Positions 6,627 to 13,655 of a DNA stretch of 13,878 bases are shown piece after piece; positions within the stretch are counted from its first letter, which is position 1; every line of letters starts with the position of its first letter. The notes beneath the pieces were generated by a model that ran no database searches, was not told where the DNA came from, and saw only the letters and a program-made list of their open reading frames with translations. Source of the stretch: Firmicutes bacterium UBA5389 (lineage in GTDB: Bacteria > Bacillota > DTU025); NCBI GenBank assembly GCA_002409965.1, contig DHON01000014.1, positions 1 to 13,878 on the forward strand. Direction: 5' to 3'. The translations under genes were made by a program, and so were the position numbers.

Positions 6627-7575
6627 TCACGCTAAATCGGTACGGAATATCGATGTCGTCAAGGAGTACGGCACACTAATAGCCCTCGCCTGCCTTGTGG
6701 GGGCCTTCTCCCTGCTGAGCCCAGCGGTCTTCCCTACTCTGCCGAATCTCATCAACATACTGCGGCAAATTTCGCTCCTCGCAATCATAGCCACAGGAGC
6801 GACCGTAGTCACAGTGATAGACGAGTTCGACCTGTCAATTGGGGCAATGGCGAGTTTCGGCGGCGTGCTGGCTGCAGGACTGGTTACAGGCGGCATGAGT
6901 ATCGGACTTGCCATTCTGCTCGCTCTGCTGCTTGCATTCGTATTCGGGCTTGCCAATGGGTTTCTCGTCACATACTTCGGGATATACTCATTCATCACCA
7001 CCCTAGCGATGGGGACGATCCTGGGCGGCATTACGTTTTGGTACACCGGCGGCAGCACGATATTCGGCGGTATTCCCGATGCCTTTCTGTGGTTCGGGCA
7101 GTCGAGCCTTGGGCCTATTCCTATTCCCACGATACTGATGTTCGCAGTTGTAATCGCATTCTGGTTCATACTCAGCCATCTTGAATTCGGCCGACGGCTG
7201 TACGCTATCGGTGGGAACCCTGCCGCCGCCAGGCTGTGCGGCATCAACGTGCATCGCGACAAGACCATCGCTTTTGGCTTGACCGCAGTGCTTGCCGCCG
7301 CAACCGGGGTGATCCTGGCATCGCGGCTGGGCTCTGCTCATCCGACAGCCGGAGGCGGGCTGTTTCTGCAGTCGTACGCCGCCGTGTTCCTAGGCATGAC
7401 GGCCTTCAGCAACGGAGTGCCCAACGTCTGGGGCACATTCGTGGGGAGCCTGATCATCGGAGTCCTGGCCAACGGGCTCACTATACTGAACGTGCCATAT
7501 TTCCTGCAAGACATCATAACAGGCTGCATAATCATCCTCGCCGTCATCACTCAGAGCGCGGGGGCGCGAAGGTGA
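6607..7575 (+). CDS. Sugar ABC transporter permease (RbsC-like, BPD_transp_2)
   Basis: This is the membrane channel subunit, 322 residues and almost wholly hydrophobic after residue 20, with about 8-10 membrane segments. Family marks are ATVVTVIDEFDLSIGAM (65-81), matching the conserved IDLSVG loop of RbsC, and GRRLYAIGGNPAAARLCGINV (195-215), the cytoplasmic coupling-helix motif that docks on the ATPase. The start is probably ATG 6607, which overlaps the end of the ATPase gene by 20 bases, with GGAG only three bases before it; TTG 6616 behind GGAGAGG is the alternative. Its TGA shares one base with the ATG of the next gene, so translation is coupled. Only one permease gene is present, so the transporter should contain a homodimer. 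Confidence 0.92.
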   Translation: MVQLETSHAKSVRNIDVVKEYGTLIALACLVGAFSLLSPAVFPTLPNLINILRQISLLAIIATGATVVTVIDEFDLSIGAMASFGGVLAAGLVTGGMSIGLAILLALLLAFVFGLANGFLVTYFGIYSFITTLAMGTILGGITFWYTGGSTIFGGIPDAFLWFGQSSLGPIPIPTILMFAVVIAFWFILSHLEFGRRLYAIGGNPAAARLCGINVHRDKTIAFGLTAVLAAATGVILASRLGSAHPTAGGGLFLQSYAAVFLGMTAFSNGVPNVWGTFVGSLIIGVLANGLTILNVPYFLQDIITGCIIILAVITQSAGARR

Positions 7576-8402
7576 TGGGTCGGACGTCGATAGCGGACGC
7601 ATTTGCAGGGGCTCGCCTGGACGGGCGCGGCACGCTCATAGCCTACCTCACCATGGGCCATCCATCGGCCTCAAGCAGCCTGAGGGCGATAGAAATAATC
7701 GGGGCGAGCGGCGCGGATGTGATAGAGATTGGGTGGCCGGCGGCGAGGCCGTATCTTGACGGGCCCATTATCAGGGCCTCACACAAGCAGGCTATGGCCG
7801 CCTTCGCAGTCGGTGTGGATTCGCCGAAAACTGTCCTTGCCAGAGCCGCCCAAGTGACAGACCGTCCGCTGGTGCTCATGGGCTACAAGAATGAGCTGAT
7901 GGCCATTCCGGACGTGCTGCCGGGATGCCTGTACAGAGGCGAGATCGCCGGCGTTCTGATTCCGGACGCGGACACAGATGAGCTGAAACGGATCGGCGTT
8001 CAGGGCCAGCCAGGACTGTTTGACCCGGCGATGGACGCGCGCGAGATAGAGAGGGCGGCAATGGAAGCGCACGGTTTCGCTTACGTCCGTACGGGAGTCG
8101 GCTGCACCGGCAGACAGGCAGACCTATCCCACGGCGACCTTTCGGCCCTCGCCGGCAGCATCCGGCGCAGCAGGCCCGACCTCCCGGTAGCCATAGGATT
8201 CGGCCTGTCTACACCGGAGGATGTGGCGCGATCCATGGCCCTTGGATTCGATGGAGCCATAGTCGGATCAGCGATAGTGAGATACATAAATGACCAGGAC
8301 TGGACCGGGCTAGCCTTGTTCGTGTCGGCCCTAGCCGCGTCCAGTCGCCGGCCGGCGGCAGAGGTGAAAACGGATGAACATGGGTCTCATTCTTGCCATT
8401 GA
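7575..8402 (+). CDS. Divergent TrpA-like TIM-barrel lyase (tryptophan synthase alpha homologue) in a sugar operon
   Basis: This is a 275-residue member of the TrpA family, which cleaves indole-3-glycerol phosphate to indole and glyceraldehyde 3-phosphate. Conserved features are GTLIAYLTMGHP near the N-terminus; both catalytic acids, Glu51 in VIEIG and Asp62 in YLDGP, 11 residues apart as Glu49 and Asp60 are in E. coli; a loop-6 remnant AYVRTGVGCTG (169-179); and phosphate-binding GFGLS (208-212) and GSAIV (231-235). Divergent features are WPAARPY in place of the PFSDPLA pattern and LMGYKNELMAIPD in place of the usual MxYxN region, both near the active site or TrpB contact. There is no TrpB or other trp gene in the window. 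It overlaps the permease stop by one base and the kinase by 29. I infer a catabolic retro-aldol lyase acting on a phosphorylated compound that still yields a triose phosphate. GTG 7572 is an alternative start. Confidence 0.8.
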   Translation: MGRTSIADAFAGARLDGRGTLIAYLTMGHPSASSSLRAIEIIGASGADVIEIGWPAARPYLDGPIIRASHKQAMAAFAVGVDSPKTVLARAAQVTDRPLVLMGYKNELMAIPDVLPGCLYRGEIAGVLIPDADTDELKRIGVQGQPGLFDPAMDAREIERAAMEAHGFAYVRTGVGCTGRQADLSHGDLSALAGSIRRSRPDLPVAIGFGLSTPEDVARSMALGFDGAIVGSAIVRYINDQDWTGLALFVSALAASSRRPAAEVKTDEHGSHSCH

Positions 8403-9909
8403 TGTCGGGACGGGAAGCACGAAGGTAGCGGCGTACAACATAGACGGAATCCAGATTGCCGCCGCGAACAGCGGATATGCGACTTCTTCGCCAGCGCCTG
8501 GGCTGATGGAGCAGGATGCGGAAGACTGGTGGCGCGCGACCGTCGAGGGATGCCGCGAGCTGGCCGAATCTGGCGTCGACATGACCTCGGTCATTGGCAT
8601 CGGACTCAGCGGGCAGATGCAGAACTGCCTGGTCCTTGGCGAAGACGGCCGACCGCTGCGGCCTGCGATCCTCTACTCAGACATCCGAGGGATCGAAGAG
8701 GCGCACTCTGTGGCAAGCCGGATCGGAGCCGAAGCCATAAGGGCATTCACCGCAAACGAGTTCACGCTGGCGGCAACGGGCGCCAAGCTACTGTGGCTGA
8801 AGGCGCACGAACCCGAGGTATACGCAAGGACGACCACCGTGGTCAGCGGAGCGAAGGATTATGTGGCCTATAGGCTCACCGGCGCCTACGCCACTGATCC
8901 CACAAACGGCGCTACCACAGGGCTGATGAACGTTCGCACAAGAGACTGGGAGTTGCCTTTCGTGCGCGAGATAGGGCTGTGCGAGCGCATGCTCCCGCCT
9001 ATCATGCCGTCCTCTGCTCGGGTGGGCGCGGTGACGCGCGCTGCCGCCGAAGCTTCTGGACTACCAGAGGGCTGCCCCGTCTTCTGCGGCGCGGGCGATG
9101 CTGGGGCGGCCAGCGTGGGCGCAGGGACTGTCTCGCCGGAGCGGGCGCACTGCTATCTGGGAACCACAGGGTGGGTAGCTACCATAGACGCATCTGTACC
9201 ACAGTCCCCTCCTGAAGGTCTGAACGTGCTGTGCGATCCAGATCCGTCTCACTACATTCTGGTGGCCCCTCTGCTAAACGCCGGAAGAGCTTACGAATGG
9301 GCTGTCGCCACTCTTGCGCGACTCGAGCAGAAGCAGGCCGAGGAGGTCGGCGGGAGTGTGTACGATATCGTGGAGTCGAAGATCGAAAGCGTGCCGCCTG
9401 GATCGAACGGCATAGTGTTCCTGCCATACCTGGCCGGCGAGCGGAGCCCATTCACCGATCCCAATGCAAGGGGCGTGTTCTTCGGCCTGTCGGAGAAAAC
9501 AACGCCAATGGACATGGTCCGATCGGCCATGGAGGGCGTATCATACGCGATCCGCCAGTCTATGACAGCCGTAGGGTGTATGAATCGAGTTCGGGAAGTC
9601 GTGTTGATAGGAGGCGGAAGCAAAAGCGACACATGGGCACAGATCCTGGCCGATGTATGCGAATGCGCGATCCTGGTTCCCCAGGACGGTGCAAGCGGGC
9701 CATGCCTTGGCGCGGCCGCGGCGGCCATGGTCGGCATGGATATCCTGGATGGGTACTCGGACGTCGACTTGCCCTTGCGCATATCGAAGCGATATGAGTG
9801 CAGAGAAGCAAACGCCGCTTTCTACAGGCCGCTTTTCGGGATATATGAGAGCCTGTACCCTGCCGTGAAAGGCAGTTTCCAGCAGTTGGCGGCGGCACGT
9901 GGACACTGA
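8374..9909 (+). CDS. FGGY-family carbohydrate kinase (xylulokinase-like)
   Basis: This is an ATP-dependent sugar or polyol kinase, 511 residues, the usual FGGY length. It opens with the ATPase-fold phosphate loop LAIDVGTGSTKV (7-18). The GIGLSGQMQN segment (75-84) matches IGxxGQMHG of XylB, but Gln83 stands where xylulokinases have the substrate-contacting His. YSDIRG (101-106) matches the ND-GR substrate loop. Catalytic base Asp242 lies in CGAGDAGAASVGAG. Later come FLPYLAGERSPF (349-360), the FGGY signature area, and the C-terminal nucleotide motif LIGGGSKSD (411-419). GAGGTG at 8361-8366 is 7 bases before ATG 8374, inside the end of the TrpA-like gene. It probably phosphorylates the imported substrate, providing the phosphorylated ligand for the lyase and for the SorC regulator. 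The change at Gln83 argues against calling it a xylulokinase outright. Confidence 0.9.
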   Translation: MNMGLILAIDVGTGSTKVAAYNIDGIQIAAANSGYATSSPAPGLMEQDAEDWWRATVEGCRELAESGVDMTSVIGIGLSGQMQNCLVLGEDGRPLRPAILYSDIRGIEEAHSVASRIGAEAIRAFTANEFTLAATGAKLLWLKAHEPEVYARTTTVVSGAKDYVAYRLTGAYATDPTNGATTGLMNVRTRDWELPFVREIGLCERMLPPIMPSSARVGAVTRAAAEASGLPEGCPVFCGAGDAGAASVGAGTVSPERAHCYLGTTGWVATIDASVPQSPPEGLNVLCDPDPSHYILVAPLLNAGRAYEWAVATLARLEQKQAEEVGGSVYDIVESKIESVPPGSNGIVFLPYLAGERSPFTDPNARGVFFGLSEKTTPMDMVRSAMEGVSYAIRQSMTAVGCMNRVREVVLIGGGSKSDTWAQILADVCECAILVPQDGASGPCLGAAAAAMVGMDILDGYSDVDLPLRISKRYECREANAAFYRPLFGIYESLYPAVKGSFQQLAAARGH

Positions 9910-9914
9910 GCGGT

Positions 9915-10025
9915 CCTCGTTGCGTCAGGCACCTACACTACCCGTCTGCCAAATGGCGTAAGCGACAGTGCGCCAGTTTGAAGCTTTGGATAGCAAAAGG
10001 AATCCCCACGACTGTGACGCAGAGG
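9915..10025. repeat. Widely spaced inverted repeat and small hairpin between convergent genes
   Basis: CCTC-GT-TGCGTCA at 9915-9927 is the inverted copy, apart from a 2-base bulge, of TGACGCAGAGG at 10015-10025. Inside lies a 7-bp stem with one wobble, TGGCGTA at 9954-9960 with TGCGCCA at 9969-9975, loop AGCGACAG. The region separates the kinase (+) and PIN (-) genes, where a bidirectional terminator is expected, but no T-run is seen. No gene is visible in 9910-10044. Confidence 0.3.
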
Positions 10026-10044
10026 AGCGGCCCAGCCGCGCTCA

Positions 10045-10548
10045 TCAGTCATCATGTCCAATGAGACGGCGGAATTCCGCTAGTACCTCGTCAGTCATGT
10101 ACGCTGCGTTCACCTCATGGATGCCAGTACCTGTCGATAAGGCCTCGGGCGGAGACACGGCGCCTTTTCTGACCAGCTTCACTAGCGCTTCAAGGGTCCA
10201 CATTACAGGTACTCCATGCCTGGCGCATTCCCTTCTCAGACGTCTGTCGTTGGTCAAGCATGTCCAGCCGTTTTCCTTCGCTACAAGCAGGCAGAGATGG
10301 TCGGCGCGAGATAGGCCGCTGGGCCGGTCATCTGCGATGGCTCCCTGGCACAGATTGGCATCCACCACCTCAACTCCGAGCTCGCCACACGTGGCGCTGT
10401 CTAGCCCATCGACCTCGCAAACCACCTCATAGACCGCCGCAAGCCGACCCAAGTGATCAGAAATCAGTCGCAGAACAGATGGATTCGAGTCGAGGAAGTC
10501 TATCAACGCGACGGCATCGATAACGATACGACAGTGCGTGCCCGTCAC
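10045..10548 (-). CDS. PIN-domain protein (DUF3368-like), probable ribonuclease toxin
   Basis: This 167-residue protein has the PIN pattern of four acidic positions: Asp11 (IVIDAVALIDFL), Glu41/Glu45 (AVYEVVCEV), Asp83 (GLSRADHLCLLVA) and Asp101 (TCLTNDRRLRRECARHGVPV). The ending, VPVMWTLEALVKLVRKGAVSP, resembles DUF3368 PIN proteins, which usually pair with UPF0175-type antitoxins. All acidic positions are present, so it is probably an active Mg2+-dependent RNase. The start is GTG at 10548-10546, overlapping the stop of the Xre/ImmA gene by four bases (GTGA on the - strand). The upstream gene probably supplies the antitoxin. The tail after residue 135 shows no recognised domain. An alternative role is an RNA-maturation nuclease rather than a toxin. 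Confidence 0.78.
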   Translation of the reverse strand: MTGTHCRIVIDAVALIDFLDSNPSVLRLISDHLGRLAAVYEVVCEVDGLDSATCGELGVEVVDANLCQGAIADDRPSGLSRADHLCLLVAKENGWTCLTNDRRLRRECARHGVPVMWTLEALVKLVRKGAVSPPEALSTGTGIHEVNAAYMTDEVLAEFRRLIGHDD

Positions 10549-11711
10549 GGCTCGCCGACCCAGGAGGAAGCCCGCGCCCGCATTGATCGGATATCCAGGC
10601 GCATGATCTCCGCAGCGCGACTGAGGGTCATCAGTTCCCGTTCGAGTGCCTGTCGGACCAGTCTCGCCTGCCTATCGGGAACGAAATCCGCCTCTGAAAG
10701 GTTCAGGGGTTCTCGCGACCTAAGAGGTTCCGGGTCCGAAGCCAGAAACTCGCCTGCCCCGAGCCCGTCCGGTTCCGCCTTGCCGCCGAGCCCAGCGCCA
10801 TACAGCTCACGATACTCGTAGTAGAACCTTCTCCACACGCCGCTTCCATAGCGTTCATCTTCCGAAAGACGGTACAGAACCACCTTATAGCTGACCCGGT
10901 AGATTCGCTTCAGTTTCATGACGCGCTCTACAAATGACAGACCTCTAGTGTCATTCCATTCGTATCTGAACGGTTGATCCGGCATGAGAAAACGGCTGGC
11001 AAACACGTTCGCCTCAGTCTCTTCACGGCTGTCTTCCTCAATGCAGGACAGATCATATGAACCTAGATGTAGAACCAGGTGACCAAGTTCGTGCGCGGCA
11101 GTGAATATCCATCGTTCTACCGATATTCCGTCCCAGACGTTTACCACGACGGCGGGTCCCCCGTCAGTCGGGCCGACCGAGAGACCGAAGAAGTCGTCTG
11201 ACATGACCTGCTGGAGGCATATCTTGAGGCCTGCGGACTCTAGAAGACCGCATATGTCGCTTATAGGCTCGTCTACATCCAGGCCTAGGACCGCACGGGC
11301 CTCCTCGGCAGCTCTGATGGCACGATCCCTCCCCGACCGGCAGGAACCTACCGGGTCAGACAGGGTCGACAACGCCCACGGGATTCGCTCTCCGACAATG
11401 CTTTCGAGATCACAGTAGTCCCTTAGCCACTTGGCAGTGTTTAGCAGTACGGAATCTCTGCTCCTCATTCGCCGTTTGGATCTGAACCTCACCTGTGACG
11501 GCATGGCCACGGGAGCCAACAGATCATCCATGCTCACCCCGAGGGCTCGTGCTATGTTGACCATAGTGGATGCGCGCGGAACCGTCTTGCCGACCTCGAT
11601 GTTCTGATAAGCTGCGCGCGACAGCCCCGCAGCTTTGGCCACCTCCACCTGGGATAAGCCTCGTGCCTCGCGGATTAGCCTGACAGGCGACACATCCCTA
11701 GTGTTGTTCAC
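10545..11711 (-). CDS. Xre HTH + ImmA/IrrE metallopeptidase fusion, probable antitoxin/regulator
   Basis: This is a 388-residue, three-part protein. Residues about 8-66 are an Xre/HipB-type HTH (VRLIREARGLSQVEVAKAAG, then NIEVGKTVPRASTMVNIARALGV). Residues about 130-290 are an ImmA/IrrE zinc peptidase domain with HELGH at 207-211, zinc ligands His207 and His211 and catalytic Glu208, and a downstream REETEANVFASRFLMP segment (229-244) supplying the third ligand. The last ~40 residues (LVRQALERELMTLSRAAEIM and on) look like the small helical domain of UPF0175 antitoxins. I chose GTG 11711, eight bases after AGGGGGG on the - strand. The frame runs open to 11942, but that extension lacks an RBS and crosses a good promoter. 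ImmA/IrrE peptidases cut repressors under stress, so it may combine repression, sensing and neutralising the PIN partner. Confidence 0.85.
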   Translation of the reverse strand: MNNTRDVSPVRLIREARGLSQVEVAKAAGLSRAAYQNIEVGKTVPRASTMVNIARALGVSMDDLLAPVAMPSQVRFRSKRRMRSRDSVLLNTAKWLRDYCDLESIVGERIPWALSTLSDPVGSCRSGRDRAIRAAEEARAVLGLDVDEPISDICGLLESAGLKICLQQVMSDDFFGLSVGPTDGGPAVVVNVWDGISVERWIFTAAHELGHLVLHLGSYDLSCIEEDSREETEANVFASRFLMPDQPFRYEWNDTRGLSFVERVMKLKRIYRVSYKVVLYRLSEDERYGSGVWRRFYYEYRELYGAGLGGKAEPDGLGAGEFLASDPEPLRSREPLNLSEADFVPDRQARLVRQALERELMTLSRAAEIMRLDIRSMRARASSWVGEP

Positions 11712-11732
11712 GCAGAACACCCCCCTGTGTAC

Positions 11733-11761
11733 ATTATAGGCCAAAGTAGCGAGCTTTGGAA
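11733..11761 (-). promoter_or_regulatory. Promoter of the Xre/ImmA-PIN operon
   Basis: On the - strand a perfect TATAAT lies at 11738-11733, with TTCCAA at 11761-11756 as a weak -35 at 17-bp spacing. Transcription would begin about 11726, leaving a leader of roughly 15 bases containing the AGGGGGG RBS. This short leader supports the GTG 11711 start. Confidence 0.6.
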
Positions 11762-11795
11762 TATGCATACTATGCCAGCCTGTGCCAGCATGCCA
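11757..11795. repeat. Candidate operator: imperfect dyad plus three TGCCA repeats
   Basis: TGGAATA at 11757-11763 and TATGCCA at 11771-11777 form an inverted repeat (6 of 7 positions) around seven bases, overlapping the -35 of the Xre/ImmA promoter. TGCCA recurs at 11773, 11783 and 11791, spaced 10 and 8 bases. This placement suits autoregulation by the Xre domain. Downstream, 11806-11812 and 11825-11831 can pair as a 7-bp stem with one wobble; nothing else is evident up to the response-regulator RBS. Confidence 0.4.
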
Positions 11796-11895
11796 ACGGG
11801 CAGTAGGGTGCCTCGCCCCGTTGCGGCGCCCGCGACTCGCCGAACCTTCTCTCCCTTGTGCTGTGATGTACCAGATGGACAGGGGGGGGACGGCC

Positions 11896-12443
11896 ATGCA
11901 CAGGATCATGATAGTCGGGGACGACGACAAGATCGCCGACATCCTCGCAAGCTACCTCGAAAGGTATGGCTATGAGCCTGTCAGGCCGTCAAGCCTTCAG
12001 GACATCAAGTCGGAGTTTCTTGACGCTTGCCCCCACCTAGCGCTGCTCGACATCAACCTTCCCTATATGGACGGCTTCTACTGGTGCCGCCAGATACGCA
12101 CCGTGTCAAACGCGCCGGTGATCTTCATCTCCGCCCGCTCAGGCGACATGGATCAGGTTCTCGCTCTCGACAACGGAGGCGACGACTATATCACCAAGCC
12201 ATTCTCCATCGATGTCGTGATCGCGAAAGTCCGCGCGGCGCTCAGGCGAGCCTACGGCGAATACTCGAGGCTCTTTGGGACGACGTAGAGTTCGTAGACG
12301 ACAACACCCTGACCGTCAGCGTCACGCGAGTGAGGCGCAAGCTCCAGTCCATCGGCATAGCGCGCGCCTTCGAGATCATCCGCGGCGCGGGCTACAGGCT
12401 GACGCCTGTATGGAAGGATGAGCATCACAATGAGCATCCTTGA
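11896..12443 (+). pseudogene. OmpR-family response regulator (BceR-like) with internal deletion and frameshift
   Basis: The start is ATG 11896 after a run of G (RBS around 11880-11888). Residues 1-115 are an intact receiver: IMIVGDDD with the acidic pocket, LLDINLPYMDG with phospho-acceptor Asp52, FISARS with Ser79, and DYITKPF with Lys101. After RRAYGEYS (near 12262) the frame runs to a premature TAG at 12286-12288. In another frame, from about 12263 to TGA 12441-12443, follows the end of an OmpR winged helix: ILEALWDDVEFVDDNTLTVS, VRRKLQSIG, EIIRGAGYRLTP. Together the parts total about 182 residues against the usual ~230, so some 45-50 residues (the linker, the beta-sheet and first helices of the DNA-binding domain) are missing. 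The product would be a receiver alone, unable to activate transcription in the normal way. The sensor kinase follows directly. Confidence 0.8.
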
Positions 12444-13655
12444 GTATCTGGCTAGTCGAGCCGCATTCATCATCTTTCACCTCTTCGCAGGGGCGCTCGC
12501 AATCGCCGTCATCCAGCTGGACCTGCTCCAGGCAGGCGAACCTGGGCTGACGTACGGATCAGCGGCGTACATCGTAGTTCTCCACGTGGCAATGCTCGCC
12601 ATCGCCATGGTCATCGACTACTCGCGGCAATACGCATTCTTCCGCCGCGCCCGCGAAATCGCGTCGATGCCCGACCCGATAGCCCACGTGCCGTCTCTTC
12701 CCACCCCCGGCTCTGCTGAGCAGCGCATCCTGTTCCGACTGGCAAACGCGGCATACACATCGCACACCGCAGAGGCCCTCAAGCGCGAGGAGCAGTCGCA
12801 GATGCATGTGGATTTCACCAACCGATGGGTGCATGCTATGAGAACACCGGTGTCTGTGATAGGCCTCCTCGTCCAGCAATCAAAGGAAGTTAAGTCGGTG
12901 GATGAAGCACTGCCTCTGTTCGACAGTATTCAGGAGGAGAATGAGCGGATCGCCCACGCTCTCGAAACGATGCTGGGAATGGCCCGGCAGGAACGATTCT
13001 CTGTGGACCTCCTGCCCGAACAGGTGGATCTCGCCGAGGTCGCCCGCAACGTGATCAACAAGCACAGGAAGGAGTTCATCAGGTATTCCATCTACCCAAG
13101 TGTTGAGTGCCATGCCCCACCTCCATCGTGGACACTGACGAGAAGTGGATCACATTCGTCGTCGACCAGCTCGTGTCCAATGCAATCAAGTACACCCGAG
13201 TCAGCCGGCCTGCATCGGCAGCGGCGGTCGCAGAGGCCGCCACAACCGCAACCACAGCCACAACCACAGCCACCGCCGCGGCTGCAGCTAGCTCCAGCCA
13301 CCCCGGATCAGCCGGCAACGAGAGGCGCATCCTTATCCTGATCGATCAACTCCCGACCGATTCCCATGGGCAGGCCGACATCGCCCAGCCCGCTCTGACG
13401 CTCACAGTCCGCGATCATGGGATCGGGATTCCGGTTCAAGACCTTCCGCGCATCTTCAATCCGTTCTTCACCGGCGAAAACGGGCGCGTGGCCCCGGAAT
13501 CCACCGGCATGGGCCTCTTCCTCGCTCGGAAGATATGCGCCGCCCTCCGCCACACTATCACCGCCCAATCCCAGCCCGGGCAGGGTGCCTCCATGACAAT
13601 CACCTTCTCCACAGCCTCGATAACACACGGCGTGGACGCGGCAACCTTGCGATAA
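12430..13655 (+). pseudogene. BceS-type sensor histidine kinase, frameshifted, with low-complexity insertion
   Basis: This is a membrane kinase of the intramembrane-sensing type: two membrane segments (about 11-32 and 44-63) with almost no outside loop. A DHp segment TNRWVHAMRTPVSVIGLL carries His135; the non-acidic residue after the His is found in this subfamily. The first frame runs to about SIYPSVECHA (near 13116), then becomes nonsense. The ATPase domain continues in another frame: IVDTDEKWITFVVDQLVSNAIKYT (N box), DHGIGIP (G1), STGMGLFLARKIC (G2), ending TAA 13653-13655. A single missing base in the C-run at 13115-13118 explains the shift; a sequencing error is possible. Between the N and G1 boxes is an inserted Ala/Thr-rich stretch from a hexamer repeat. 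ATG 12430 is preferred over 12418 because GGAAGG (12412-12417) would touch the earlier ATG. It overlaps the regulator's original stop. Confidence 0.8.
13241..13288 (+). repeat. Degenerate hexamer repeat inside the histidine kinase gene
   Basis: About eight consecutive 6-base units related to CACAAC/CACAGC (CACAAC, CGCAAC, CACAGC, CACAAC, CACAGC, CACCGC, then more divergent ones) encode a run of Ala and Thr (frame of the ATPase domain), ending in AAAAASSS. The stretch falls between the N box and the strand before G1, in or next to the ATP lid, where such an extension is unusual. Confidence 0.75.

Noticed and set aside
6627..7268. 213-codon open frame on the - strand opposite the permease gene
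   Set aside because: It mirrors a hydrophobic permease in a GC-rich genome, has no RBS support and no recognisable domain; a codon-bias shadow.
7575..8402. Naming the TIM-barrel gene trpA
   Set aside because: No trp context, and changes near the active site and TrpB interface; the symbol would imply a biosynthetic role not shown here.
9231..9797. 188-codon + strand frame inside the kinase gene
   Set aside because: Arg/Gly-rich out-of-frame translation of the FGGY kinase without an RBS.
8374..9909. Naming the kinase xylB
   Set aside because: The substrate-contact His is Gln and the operon lacks xylose isomerase, so the specific symbol is not supported.
11712..11942. 77-residue N-terminal extension of the Xre/ImmA protein
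   Set aside because: It crosses a perfect TATAAT and has no RBS; GTG 11711 with AGGGGGG is the better start.
13241..13288. Hexamer repeat as a CRISPR or minisatellite array
   Set aside because: Units are 6 bases, contiguous and in frame within a coding region; no spacers.
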